A stretch of DNA of 64,000 nt. Origin: Gemmatimonas sp. UBA7669. GTDB taxonomy: Bacteria > Gemmatimonadota > Gemmatimonadetes > Gemmatimonadales > Gemmatimonadaceae. The DNA is taken from contig NZ_DLHL01000027.1 of assembly GCF_002483225.1 (NCBI RefSeq), positions 66,163-130,162 on the forward strand. Direction: 5' to 3'. The notes beneath the pieces were generated by a model, which saw only the letters and a program-made list of their open reading frames with translations, was not told where the DNA came from and did not search any database. Positions 33,413-44,195 of the stretch are shown here, one piece after another; within the stretch, counting starts at the first letter, position 1, and each line of letters begins with the position of its first letter. The translations under genes and the position numbers were made by a program.

Positions 33413-36400
33413 ATGACATCGCGCTTCCGCTATCTCAAGGCGTATGACCGCTGGCCCCTCAGCTGGATTGCCAGCGTGGTGGCGGCCATGATGGCGCTGG
33501 CCTGGTGGCAGCAGGCGCCCAATTGGCCGCGCCTGGTGCTGGCCATGGGCGCGACGGCCGCGGCGGCCTGGCTGCTGGCTACGGTGCGGCGCGCGGGTGG
33601 TTTTGCCGTCGCCACGGTGGTGGCGCTCTCGGCCGGTCTGCTGCTCGCGGTCCTGGATACGGCGACCCTTACCTCGCTGCGTCGCAACTGGGAGGCGTGG
33701 TCCAAGGCCGAGCGGGAAGCGCGGGCGCAGCGGGTGGCCGAAAGCCTGAGTGATGTGACGGAGGTATTGCGCGTGGCCGTCACCAGTCGCGCTGCGGACA
33801 CACAGTTTGTCGCCCAGGTGTTGGGTGGAACCGCGCCGACGCTGGTGCCGCCCCTGCCGCGCACGGTGGAGTCGGCCCTGCTGGTGTACCGCCGCGATAC
33901 CCTGGTGGCCCACGCCGGTCAGTTGCACACGCGCATTGGCCCGCTGGGCAGCCCGGGAGTGCGTCTCGAAGAAGGGGCCTTTCACACCTCGCTCGTGGCA
34001 CGGGAGCGGTCGGCAGACGGGCGGGTGGAAGTGGTGGCCACGGCACTGGTGTCGTCGGCGCCGCCGGCCGATCGCTTCGCTCGGCCGCTGCTGCAGTCGC
34101 TGCCCGGCAACATCGATGTGGCACATACGCGCATCGAGTCGCCGGACAGTGCACTGGTCGATCCCGGGTCTACGGTGATGCTCGTGCCGTACGGCGCCAA
34201 TCGGCTGGCGCGTGTGCGGGCCACCACGTTCACTGAAGGCGAAATGCTGCTCAAGCTCGAGCAGCGGGCGCGTTCGCGCACGTCAGTGGCGCTGGCCCTG
34301 GCCGTGGCCTGCTTTCTGGTGGTAGCCTGGCACCGGCCGGCCCGCACCATGGAGCGCGCGCTGGGTGCGGCGGGCGCGCTGGCCGTGGTGGCCCTGGCGC
34401 CGCTTTCGGGTTTGTCGAACGTGTCCACGCTGTTCGACCCGACCAGCTATTTCGCGCCCATGGGTGGGCCGCTCACGTCCACGATTGCCGCCCTGCTGGT
34501 GACGGCGATGCTGGCGCTGGCGGTGTTGCTGTTTGCGCTGCGCACGGCGCCGGCGCAGCCACTGCACCCGCGGTCCCGTCTCATTGCCACAACGGTGGTG
34601 CTGTTGCTTGCGGCCGGCGGGCCGTTCCTGCTGCGCGATCTCGCGCGCGGCATTTCGCTGCCGGTGGCGGGTGCGGGCTTTGAACTCTGGGTGGCGTGGC
34701 AATTGGCACTGGCCCTCATTGGCGCGGCCGTTCTGCTGGCTGGCGCTGCTGCCGGGCAAACGGCGCTTGGTCCGAGCCGCGGCCTGCCACCGCTGGTGGC
34801 GCCGCTTGTGGCCGGAGCGGCCGCGCTCATGGCCGGGCCACTCTGGCAGGCCCCCGGCGCCTGGCCCGTGTGGTATCCGGCCCTTTGGGTGGTGGCCATT
34901 GGTTCACTGGCCCTTACACGACGCGGGCTGCCGCAGGTGGTGGCGGCGGCGGTGGTGGCCGGCGCCGGCGCGGCCACACTGACCTGGGGCGCCACCGCAC
35001 GCGCCCGCATGGCGCTCGTGGAGTACGACCTCCAGCGCACGGCGGTCGTGGATGACAACGCGCTGCGCTTGCTCGATCGTCTTGCAGCGACGATGCGCGA
35101 GGAAGTGCGACCGGCACCACGCAGTGATGCCTTGCTTCGGCGTTACGCGGCCAGTGAACTGGCGCAGGCCGGCTATCCGGCGCGGCTCGCACGCTGGTCA
35201 CCGACCAATCTCGACAGCGCGGTGTCGGTGCTCGAACTCGTGCCGATAGTCGACTCCATTGGCGCGCAGGCCTATCTCGCATTGCTGGCGCGCAACAGCG
35301 GGCAGGTGGAGTTGCGCACGGTGGACGACGGTGTCACGACGCTGCTGCTTGCGGCCATTCCCGCACCCGATGGCATCGTGACCACCATCGCGGTGCCGCC
35401 GCGCACGCGGCTCCTGCCGGCCGATCCGTTTGCCACGTTCACCGGTGTGACCGGATCGCGCGGACAGGCCGCGCCGTATCGTCTCACCATGAGCGCGGTG
35501 GACGATGCCAATGCCACCGCGACGGCGCTGAGTTGGCGTCGACGTGGAGATTTGCTGGTGGCTGACGGCATTCGGCAGGAGCGCGATGTGGCGCAGCGTG
35601 TGCGGGCGGAAATCGATCTGGGCGGTCTGGATCGTCTGGTGCCACGCGGCGCGCTGCTGGTCATGCTGGACGTGTTGGTGGTGTTGGGGCTGTGGTCGGC
35701 CACGGCTCTGGCTGACGGGTCGCTGGGCCGTCTGGTGCGGGTGCGCCGGACGCGCTGGTCACGTTCGTATCGTGTGCGATTGAGTGGCGCGCTGCTGGCG
35801 TTCTTCACGGTGCCCGCCGCGATGTTCGGTGCCTGGGCATGGTACCGTCTGCAGGACGACGATCGCGCCGCGCGTGAGCTGCTGGTGCGTGAAACGCTGC
35901 GTGTTGCCGCGGCCGAGCAGGATCAGCGCCTGTTGGGTACCTCGCCCTCCAGTACGGGTGCACCGCTGTTCTTCTATCGACGCGGCATGCTGACCATTGC
36001 CAGCGACCCGCTGCTCGATGCGCTGGCGCCCTTGGGGCGTCTGTTGCCCGGTAACGTGTCCGTGGATGCCGATGCCGGCGAATCGGTGTTCGCGACGCAG
36101 CGCGTGCCCATTGCCCGGGCCACCACGCTCGTGGGCTTTCGACATCTCGCGGCGGTGGCGGGCGATGTGTCGCTGAGTGGCGTGTTGGCCACCCCGGCGC
36201 GCGGCGATGAGTTCGCGCTCGATGCAAGGCGTGAAGACCTGGGCGTGCTGCTGCTCTTTGCCACCATGCTGGGGGCGATGTCGGCGCTGTGGATGAGCGG
36301 AGTTGCCGCGCGCTCGCTGGCCCGCCCGGTGGGTGCGCTGCGTGAGGCGGCGCTGGCCATCGCGGCCGGCCGCGAGGCCCCGTCGCTTGGCAAGGCACCG

Positions 36401-37576
36401 GCCACGGAGTTTGCGCCCGTGTATCGCGCCTTCGGACGCATGTCGGCCGATCTGGCCACGAGCCGCGCGGCGCTTGAAGCCGCGCAGCGCCGCACGGCGG
36501 CCGTGCTGCAGCATGTGGCCTCGGGCGTCGTGGCGTTCCGCTACGCCGGTGACATCATGCTGGCCAATCCGCGCGCGGGGGCGCTGCTTGGCGGTGATGT
36601 GCTGTGGGCGGGTGCCACGCTCGATACCTTGCCGCCCTCACTGCACGACCTCGTGGCGCGGTGTCGCGATTTTCTGCGTGACAGCCGCGAAGACGAAGCC
36701 TTTGATCTCACGGTACAGGGACGGCAACTGCAGGCGCGTTTGACGCGTCTGCCATCGGGTGCCGTGCTCACCATTGATGACATCACGCAGCTCGCGTCGG
36801 CGCAGCGCGTATTGGCCTGGGGCGAGATGGCGCGTCAGGTGGCGCACGAAATCAAGAATCCGCTGACTCCCATTCGGTTGGGGGTGCAGCACTTGCGGCG
36901 TGCCTGGCGCGACGGGCGTGGTGACTTTGGCGAGATTCTCGATCGCAATGTGTCGCGCGTGCTGGAGGAGATCGATCATCTCGACGAGATTGCGCGCGCC
37001 TTCAGTCGCTATGGCACCGCGCCCTCGGAGCGCGAGCCCGGCGTGGCCATCGACGTGGCGGCGGTGACCTGGGATGTGCTCGCGCTCGAGCGTCTGGGTG
37101 ACGCGGATGAACAGGGCCCGGTACAGTGGGTGTTCGAGGGACCGGGCGGCGAAACACATCCGGTCCATGGCGACGAGGCGCCGTCACCCGTGTGGGCCGT
37201 CGGGCAGCGGGACGAAATGCGCGAAGTGCTGTTCAACCTGCTGGAGAATGCGCGTCTGGCCAGCGCGCGCACCGTGCGGGTGCGACTCGCAACAGAACCG
37301 GGGCAGGTGCGGCTCGATGTGGTGGACGACGGCAGTGGCATTCCGGCCGATGTGCTGCCGCATGTCTTTGAGCCGCACTTCTCCACGCGCACCAGTGGCA
37401 GCGGGCTTGGGCTGGCCATCAGTCGGCGCCTCATTGAAGGGTGGGGCGGGGCCATCGGGCTCTCCAGCACGCCGGGGCAGGGCACGACGGTGCAGATCCG
37501 TCTGCGTCAGGCCGACGCCCCGGCTCAACGGGCCGTGGCACAGCAAGCCAGCGCGGAAGTGACTGGCGGCGATTAA
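33413..37576 (+). CDS. Large multi-pass membrane histidine kinase, NtrY-like
   Basis: 1387-aa sensor kinase. By position: three N-terminal helices (~15-85), an extracytoplasmic domain, a second membrane block of ~6-8 helices (~300-535), another outside domain, helices near 750, 790 and 945, a HAMP domain (~965-1015), a PAS-like domain (~1035-1130), the phosphoacceptor box VAHEIKNPLTPIRLGVQHL with His1145, N box NLLENARLA (~1272), DDGSGIP (~1304) and GSGLGLA (~1328). The EIKNPLTPI box is that of NtrY/NtrB-type kinases. Start ATG 33413 is chosen over 33362, whose extra 17 residues look non-coding. No response regulator is adjacent; the NtrC-type regulator at 55981 is one possible partner. Confidence 0.9.
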   Translation: MTSRFRYLKAYDRWPLSWIASVVAAMMALAWWQQAPNWPRLVLAMGATAAAAWLLATVRRAGGFAVATVVALSAGLLLAVLDTATLTSLRRNWEAWSKAEREARAQRVAESLSDVTEVLRVAVTSRAADTQFVAQVLGGTAPTLVPPLPRTVESALLVYRRDTLVAHAGQLHTRIGPLGSPGVRLEEGAFHTSLVARERSADGRVEVVATALVSSAPPADRFARPLLQSLPGNIDVAHTRIESPDSALVDPGSTVMLVPYGANRLARVRATTFTEGEMLLKLEQRARSRTSVALALAVACFLVVAWHRPARTMERALGAAGALAVVALAPLSGLSNVSTLFDPTSYFAPMGGPLTSTIAALLVTAMLALAVLLFALRTAPAQPLHPRSRLIATTVVLLLAAGGPFLLRDLARGISLPVAGAGFELWVAWQLALALIGAAVLLAGAAAGQTALGPSRGLPPLVAPLVAGAAALMAGPLWQAPGAWPVWYPALWVVAIGSLALTRRGLPQVVAAAVVAGAGAATLTWGATARARMALVEYDLQRTAVVDDNALRLLDRLAATMREEVRPAPRSDALLRRYAASELAQAGYPARLARWSPTNLDSAVSVLELVPIVDSIGAQAYLALLARNSGQVELRTVDDGVTTLLLAAIPAPDGIVTTIAVPPRTRLLPADPFATFTGVTGSRGQAAPYRLTMSAVDDANATATALSWRRRGDLLVADGIRQERDVAQRVRAEIDLGGLDRLVPRGALLVMLDVLVVLGLWSATALADGSLGRLVRVRRTRWSRSYRVRLSGALLAFFTVPAAMFGAWAWYRLQDDDRAARELLVRETLRVAAAEQDQRLLGTSPSSTGAPLFFYRRGMLTIASDPLLDALAPLGRLLPGNVSVDADAGESVFATQRVPIARATTLVGFRHLAAVAGDVSLSGVLATPARGDEFALDARREDLGVLLLFATMLGAMSALWMSGVAARSLARPVGALREAALAIAAGREAPSLGKAPATEFAPVYRAFGRMSADLATSRAALEAAQRRTAAVLQHVASGVVAFRYAGDIMLANPRAGALLGGDVLWAGATLDTLPPSLHDLVARCRDFLRDSREDEAFDLTVQGRQLQARLTRLPSGAVLTIDDITQLASAQRVLAWGEMARQVAHEIKNPLTPIRLGVQHLRRAWRDGRGDFGEILDRNVSRVLEEIDHLDEIARAFSRYGTAPSEREPGVAIDVAAVTWDVLALERLGDADEQGPVQWVFEGPGGETHPVHGDEAPSPVWAVGQRDEMREVLFNLLENARLASARTVRVRLATEPGQVRLDVVDDGSGIPADVLPHVFEPHFSTRTSGSGLGLAISRRLIEGWGGAIGLSSTPGQGTTVQIRLRQADAPAQRAVAQQASAEVTGGD

Positions 37577-37585
37577 ACTATCCGC

Positions 37586-39350
<1,765 letters not shown>

Positions 39351-39367
<17 letters not shown>

Positions 39368-39388
39368 GTCGGGCGCCGTGGTGTTTTC
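39351..39388 (+). terminator. Intrinsic terminator overlapping the kinase stop codon
   Basis: Perfect 11-bp stem: CGGCGCCCGAC (39351-39361) and its complement at 39368-39378, loop TGGTAG containing the TAG stop of the kinase gene, followed by TGGTGTTTTCT. It ends the kinase operon; the opposing GGDEF gene ends at 39427. Confidence 0.8.
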
Positions 39389-39426
39389 TGCGTTGTGCGT
39401 TGTGCGTAGCGCGTGGTGCGCGTTTG

Positions 39427-40800
39427 CTACGCCGCGTGAGTTGGCGGTAGTGGTAGGCTGACGGACTTTGACGGCGCCGTGAGCGAGGACGGTACGCCGC
39501 TGGTGGTGGGTGCGGCCGCGGCAGTGCCGGCAGGTATCAGCCCACGGGCCGTGGCCATGGCGTTGGCCACCGCCGCCACCTCGGCGGGCACTGCGGTCGG
39601 TAGTGCTGTGCGCATACGCTTGCGCGCGCCGCCGCTGCGGCCAGCCTGTGAATCCGCGCTCGTGTTCGTGTTCGTGTTCGTGTTTGCGTTCGCGTTTGCA
39701 ATCGCCGCGGACATGGCGGTGAGTTGACGGCGGCGCTTGCGGGCATACAGCAACTGATCCGCGCGCGCGAGCAGCTCAGGAACGCTGGCCGTGTCACCGG
39801 GACGGACACGGGTGTGCCCAATGGTGAGTGCGATGGTCGCGGGAAACGCGCCGCTGGCATTCAGCAAGGCCAGTCGCTCTTCGATGCGCTTCTGGATAAT
39901 GCGTGCCCCAACGCCGTCGGCGGCGAGCGCCAGAATGGTGAACTCGTCGCCGCCCAGGCGCGCGACCACATCACAATCACGCACGGTGGACTGCAGGAGG
40001 CGCGACACCGCCTGCAGCGCACGATCACCGACCGCGTGGCCGTAGGTGTCGTTGAGTTGCTTGAAGCCGTCCATGTCGGCGTACATCACGACCGCGTCCT
40101 TGCCCTGACGACGCGCCACCCGCAATTGCTGCTCGGCCAGCGCGAGAAATCCGCGGCGATTGTAGAGCCGCGTGAGATCGTCGGTGAGCGAGGCGCGGCG
40201 CAGACGCACTTCCTCGCGCTTGCGGCGCGTGATGTCGCGTACGGTCACCGCCACGCCTTCCGACGTGGGCGTGACCTGATGCATGAGCCAGCCGGCAGCG
40301 AACTGGCGGCGGTCCGCACGCACCTCTTCCACGATGGGCGAGCCCAGTGTGAGTACCGCGGCGTAGCGTGCGAACAGCGTTTCGCCGAGCGGAGACGGCA
40401 GGTCGCGGCGCAACCGGCGTCCGGTCAGCTCAGTGGTGGCAGAACGAAACAGTGTGGCGGCGGTGGCGTTGACCTCGGTGATTTCGAGATCGTGGACGCT
40501 GCCGTCGCGGTTTCGCACTGCCCGCAGCAACATCACCCCGTCCACGCTGTGCTGCATGGCGTCCTCGAGACGCTGCATGCGCCGGCGCAACTCGGTGTCG
40601 TCCTGCATGCGACGCAGCAGCTCGTGATGCAGCAGGCGCCAGCCGATGATGGCGCAGCACAGGGCGGCCGCCGACAGCAGGGGAACCAACAGGGACAACG
40701 CCGGAAGCTGCACCACGCCCTGTGACAGGGCGAAGACGAAGAGGATCGAGAGCGTCAGCGCTCCCCAGAATGTGCTGCGCAGGGCGATGCGGTCGAGCAT
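39427..40800 (-). CDS. Membrane-anchored PAS-GGDEF diguanylate cyclase
   Basis: 457 aa from ATG 40800. Two N-terminal membrane helices (~10-55), a short coiled coil (~60-80), a PAS domain (~80-195) and a GGDEF domain (~205-370) with the active-site motif GGDEF (283-287) and an intact product-inhibition site RDCD (274-277), so it should make cyclic di-GMP. The C-terminal ~85 residues are low-complexity, including an Asn-Ala/Asn-Thr stretch encoded by a hexanucleotide repeat. The frame is open upstream of 40800 but that part is poorly protein-like. A possible GEMM-like leader lies upstream. Confidence 0.9.
   Translation of the reverse strand: MLDRIALRSTFWGALTLSILFVFALSQGVVQLPALSLLVPLLSAAALCCAIIGWRLLHHELLRRMQDDTELRRRMQRLEDAMQHSVDGVMLLRAVRNRDGSVHDLEITEVNATAATLFRSATTELTGRRLRRDLPSPLGETLFARYAAVLTLGSPIVEEVRADRRQFAAGWLMHQVTPTSEGVAVTVRDITRRKREEVRLRRASLTDDLTRLYNRRGFLALAEQQLRVARRQGKDAVVMYADMDGFKQLNDTYGHAVGDRALQAVSRLLQSTVRDCDVVARLGGDEFTILALAADGVGARIIQKRIEERLALLNASGAFPATIALTIGHTRVRPGDTASVPELLARADQLLYARKRRRQLTAMSAAIANANANTNTNTNTSADSQAGRSGGARKRMRTALPTAVPAEVAAVANAMATARGLIPAGTAAAAPTTSGVPSSLTAPSKSVSLPLPPTHAA
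39661..39684. repeat. Hexanucleotide repeat (CGTGTT)x4
   Basis: Four perfect CGTGTT units followed by three degenerate ones (to about 39702), inside the diguanylate cyclase gene, where they encode Asn-Thr (minus strand) in the C-terminal tail. Unit changes keep the frame and would only lengthen or shorten the tail. Confidence 0.85.
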
Positions 40801-40857
40801 GAAGGAGGGTGCAGGGCAGATGGCGGTTCCATACCGTCGTCGGCTGGAACAATAGAA

Positions 40858-40995
40858 CGCCCGGCTGCCTGGCCGTGTGGAGGTAGACGGTGCAACCGTC
40901 GTGCCACGGCTGAGCTTTGTTCCCCAACTTGAGAAAGTGCATGTGGACAAACCCCGCACGTTGTTGTCGGGGAATGGTTTACGTACCAATTCGGA
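40858..40995 (-). promoter_or_regulatory. Possible GEMM-like (cyclic dinucleotide) riboswitch before the GGDEF gene
   Basis: Read leftward there appear, in order: AAACC (40980-40976), a GC-rich stem region in which TTCCCC can pair with GGGGAA, ACAAAGC (40920-40914), a stem GCCGTG (40910-40905) with CACGGC (40877-40872) holding a small inner hairpin, then AGCCGGG (40866-40860). AAACC, AAAGC and AGCCGGG are hallmark pieces of GEMM-I leaders, and the next gene makes cyclic di-GMP. Against it: the first stem region is much longer than normal, no GNRA tetraloop is evident, and the closing P1 helix is weak. The 348-base gap holds no gene. Confidence 0.28.
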
Positions 40996-41148
40996 CGTGT
41001 CTGACCTGATTTGAGTTCGGGCCGAAGACGGAGCCCAAGGCCCACGGAACGGCGTGCTGGGACCGGACGTTCATGCCGGTCTCTTCCGTTTCACCACTCG
41101 GCAGAAATGTCCGGATTCGTGTCCGGATTTGCGACGACGCGAGCGGGG

Positions 41149-42705
41149 TCAGCCGAGCAGGACCTTGGTTTCCAGTTCGTGATCGCGCTGCTGCTGGCGT
41201 TGGGCCTGTTCCGGCGTGCCTGCCACTGTCGGGCGCAGCAGCGAAACCACGATGCCGGTAAGGAAGGACAGGGGAATGGTCACGAGCGCCGGATTCTTGA
41301 GCGGAAACCAGGCGTCCGGCTTCCCGAGCAGGTCCACCTGCACCGCTGGCGAGAGCGCAATGAAGCTCAGCGTGGACAGGGTGCCCACGATCATGCTGGC
41401 GGCGGCGCCAGCCGTGCTGGTGCGTCGCCAGAACACACTCAGCACCAGAGCGGGGAAGTTGGCGCTGGCTGCGATGGCAAAGGCGAGGCCCACCATGAAC
41501 GCCACGTTCTGCCCCTTGAAGGCCACGCCGAGCACAATGGCCACGAGGGCCAGGCCCACCGTCGCGAGGCGCGCCACGCGGATTTCTTCACCCGGCCTGG
41601 GATGTCCTCGCCGAATCACACTGGCCCAGAGGTCGTGCGAGATGGCGGCCGCGCCCGACAGCGCGAGTCCCGCGACAACGGCAAGAATGGTGGCGAAGGC
41701 CACTGCGGCGATGAAACCGAGGAAGGCGCGACCACCGAGCAGTTCCGCCAGCATCGGCGCGGCCATATTGCCACCGGCGTCGATGCTGCGAATGGTGTCG
41801 GGGCCCACCAATACCATGGCCCCGAAGCCGAGCACAAAGGTCATGAGGTAGAACAGACCAATGAGCCCGGTGGCAATGAACACCGATTGCCGCGCCGCCC
41901 GTGCATCGGGCACCGTGTAGAAGCGCATGAGAATGTGTGGCAGGCCCGCCGTGCCGAACATCAGCGCGAGCCCCAGTGACACGGCGTCCCAGGGATTGCT
42001 CACCAGCTTGCCGGGGGCCAGCACACCGGCGCCGTGTTTGGCGGCGGCCGCCGCGAAAAGCGCGCGCGGGTCGAAGCCGAAGCGAGAGAGTACCAATGCG
42101 GCCAGCAGCGCCGCCCCACCCAGCAGCAGCACGGCCTTCACGATCTGCACCCAGGTGGTGGCGAGCATGCCACCAAAGAGCACGTAGGCCATCATGGCCA
42201 GGCCTACAATGATCACCGCACTCTCGTACGGAATACCAAAGAGCAGGCGAATGAGACTGCCGGCGCCCACCATTTGTGCGATGAGATAGAACGCAATGGT
42301 GGCGAGCGTGCCAAGAGCCGCACTCACGCGCACCGGTGTGGGGTCGAGTCGAGCGGCCACCACATCGGCAAAGGTGTAGCGCCCAAGATTGCGCAGCGGC
42401 TCGGCAATGAGAAACACCACCACCGGCCATCCCACGAGCCAGCCCGTGGAGTATATGAGGCCGTCGAAGCCACTGGTGGAGACGAGACCCGCAATGCCCA
42501 GAAACGATGCCGCGCTCATGTAGTCGCCGGCGAGCGCAAAGCCGTTCTGGCCGGCAGTCACCGAGCGGCCGGCCGCATAAAAGTGTTCAGCCGTTCGCGT
42601 GCGTCGTGCGGCCCACCAGGTGATGCCGAGCGTGATGGCGATGAACACGCCGAAAAACGCGATGGCCACCGGATCCGGTGTGCCGAAACGCGGCGTGTCG
42701 CTCAT
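41149..42705 (-). CDS. actP: ActP-type sodium:solute (acetate) symporter
   Basis: 518-aa solute:sodium symporter with about 13 membrane helices. EHFYAAGRSVTAGQNGFALAGDYMSAASFLG at the N-terminus is the typical beginning of ActP (cation/acetate symporter). Also seen: FGTAGLPHILMRFYTVPD and AAAISHDLW. ATG 42705 overlaps the stop of the upstream DUF485 gene by four bases, the usual pairing of yjcH and actP. Substrate is probably acetate or another short monocarboxylate; not provable here. Confidence 0.87.
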   Translation of the reverse strand: MSDTPRFGTPDPVAIAFFGVFIAITLGITWWAARRTRTAEHFYAAGRSVTAGQNGFALAGDYMSAASFLGIAGLVSTSGFDGLIYSTGWLVGWPVVVFLIAEPLRNLGRYTFADVVAARLDPTPVRVSAALGTLATIAFYLIAQMVGAGSLIRLLFGIPYESAVIIVGLAMMAYVLFGGMLATTWVQIVKAVLLLGGAALLAALVLSRFGFDPRALFAAAAAKHGAGVLAPGKLVSNPWDAVSLGLALMFGTAGLPHILMRFYTVPDARAARQSVFIATGLIGLFYLMTFVLGFGAMVLVGPDTIRSIDAGGNMAAPMLAELLGGRAFLGFIAAVAFATILAVVAGLALSGAAAISHDLWASVIRRGHPRPGEEIRVARLATVGLALVAIVLGVAFKGQNVAFMVGLAFAIAASANFPALVLSVFWRRTSTAGAAASMIVGTLSTLSFIALSPAVQVDLLGKPDAWFPLKNPALVTIPLSFLTGIVVSLLRPTVAGTPEQAQRQQQRDHELETKVLLG

Positions 42706-43130
42706 GATTCCGTCCGCGCGCTGTCATGATGGGCAGCCACCTGGGCGCGCAGGGCGGCCAGCGCCGGGTCGTACTGCGTGTTGGCCCAGCGCACATAGAC
42801 CAACGTGAGCAGCCAGGCCGCCACGATGACCAGTGCTCCCAACACGATGCCCAGCGACAGACCATCACCGAGGGCGGTGGCGAGGGTGGCGGGTTGGAAA
42901 GCCACCAGCAGAATGAAGCCGAAGTACACGGTCACCATGGCCAGCGTGAGGCTGGCGGCCACGCGCCACCGCCTAGCGGAGAGGGCGCGGGCGCTGCTCA
43001 GTACGGCCGGTGGTACGACGGCTGGGACATCCGGTGGGATGTCCCTCGGGATGTCCCGCGGGATGTCCCGTGGGCCCGTCTGGCTGTTGCGGTCGGAGTG
43101 ACGATGAGCGGAATGACGATCGGATGACAT
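42702..43130 (-). CDS. DUF485 (YjcH-like) small membrane protein
   Basis: 142 aa from ATG 43130. A polar N-terminus with RDIP-RDIP-RDIP repeats (encoded by a 12-base tandem repeat), then two membrane helices (~57-80 and 89-112) and a charged end, as in DUF485 proteins that accompany ActP. In the family the N-terminus is shorter, so the repeat tract is an unusual addition or the true start may be further in. Translationally coupled to actP (ATGA). Confidence 0.78.
   Translation of the reverse strand: MSSDRHSAHRHSDRNSQTGPRDIPRDIPRDIPPDVPAVVPPAVLSSARALSARRWRVAASLTLAMVTVYFGFILLVAFQPATLATALGDGLSLGIVLGALVIVAAWLLTLVYVRWANTQYDPALAALRAQVAAHHDSARTES
43036..43071. repeat. 12-base tandem repeat (3 copies) in the DUF485 gene
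   Basis: Three near-identical units of GGGATGTCCCKC (variation only in the last two bases), encoding RDIP units on the minus strand. Units are in frame. Confidence 0.85.
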
Positions 43131-43184
43131 GGCGCGCGAAAGTAGAGCGCGGCTAGCTTCCACGATAGAGGGCGCCGTTGTCCC

Positions 43185-43688
43185 ATGTGGCGGCGCTCCG
43201 CTCTGATCGGTTGGTCCTGTCGTCCTTTCGCCCCTGTGCCGGTGTCCATTCGCCAGTTCATCGCCCTCGGCAGTCTGGTCAACGCCCTCGTGGCGCTGTA
43301 CCTGCATCTCTGGAAGCTCGGCCTCATGGGCAGTCTCGCCTGCAGCAGCGGCGGCGGCTGCGCCTATGTGCAGGGCAGTCCATGGAGTTGGTTTCTCGGC
43401 GTGGATGTCGCGCTCATTGGCGCGGTGGGCTACAGCGTGCTGTTCGTCGTGGCCATTGTCGGGTCGCTGCCAAGGTTCGAAGACACGCCGTGGGTGACCC
43501 GCGTCATGCAGGGACTCATTTGGGCTGCGGTGCTCTTCACGCTGCGCCTCAAGTACGGTGAGTTCATTGTGCTCAAGAGCTTCTGCTCGTGGTGCGCCAT
43601 TTCTGCGGTCAGCATTACGGTGTTTGCGGTGCTGGTCACGCTCGATGCGCGGCGGGTGCTCAGGGCGAATTCGCCGCACCTGACATGA
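43185..43688 (+). CDS. Vitamin K epoxide reductase (VKOR) family membrane protein
   Basis: 167-aa four-helix membrane protein. The loop Cys pair is in LACSSGGGCAYV and the redox CXXC in SFCSWCAIS; W-x-L-G-V follows the first pair (SWFLGV). VKOR homologues re-oxidise a thioredoxin-like partner during periplasmic disulphide formation. The first ~19 residues look variable; GTG 43242 is an alternative start. The 3' end overlaps the converging thioredoxin-like gene by 29 bases, which supports a functional pair though they are not in one operon. Confidence 0.85.
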   Translation: MWRRSALIGWSCRPFAPVPVSIRQFIALGSLVNALVALYLHLWKLGLMGSLACSSGGGCAYVQGSPWSWFLGVDVALIGAVGYSVLFVVAIVGSLPRFEDTPWVTRVMQGLIWAAVLFTLRLKYGEFIVLKSFCSWCAISAVSITVFAVLVTLDARRVLRANSPHLT

Positions 43689-44190
43689 CGGCCACCCAGC
43701 GTTTCATTTCGTCGTAAATGAGATAGCCCGGCACGGTGGCCAGGACGCGCCCCGTGTCGTCCACGGCAATGAACACCGGCGTGCCAACCTGACGCAGTGA
43801 GGCCTTGAGGTCCGCAGCGGAGCCCACCGGCCCAACGAGACGCGCGCCGGCAATGCCTTCGCTCTCGAGCATCGGCTTGCCGAATGGTGCGCCTTCCAGC
43901 GTGAGCACGGTGAGCCTGGGCAGGGGCTGACCGGCGGCAATCTGACCAATATCGCGCAGCGACTTCTTGCACCAGGGGCAGGTGCGCGAGTTGATCATGA
44001 TGATGGTGGGCGTCTTGTCGGCAAGCAGCGGGACCACGCGCCCTCTGAGATCGCGCACCTGAGTCACCCCCAGTTGATCCTTCACCTGTGGCGCGCGTGG
44101 TTCAGACAGCGCACGTTGTGCCACGAGGCCGGTGCAGGCCAGTGCGACGGCCACAAGGGCCAAGGTGCTGCGTGAGACGCGCCGCGACAT
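43660..44190 (-). CDS. Periplasmic thioredoxin-like protein
   Basis: 176 aa with an N-terminal membrane anchor or signal (~8-28) and a thioredoxin fold whose redox motif is CPWC in MINSRTCPWCKKSL; the cis-Pro site is GTPVFIAVD. It probably works in the periplasm, possibly with the VKOR-like protein encoded convergently. Which substrates it oxidises or reduces cannot be told. Confidence 0.82.
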   Translation of the reverse strand: MSRRVSRSTLALVAVALACTGLVAQRALSEPRAPQVKDQLGVTQVRDLRGRVVPLLADKTPTIIMINSRTCPWCKKSLRDIGQIAAGQPLPRLTVLTLEGAPFGKPMLESEGIAGARLVGPVGSAADLKASLRQVGTPVFIAVDDTGRVLATVPGYLIYDEMKRWVAVMSGAANSP

Positions 44191-44195
44191 GATGC

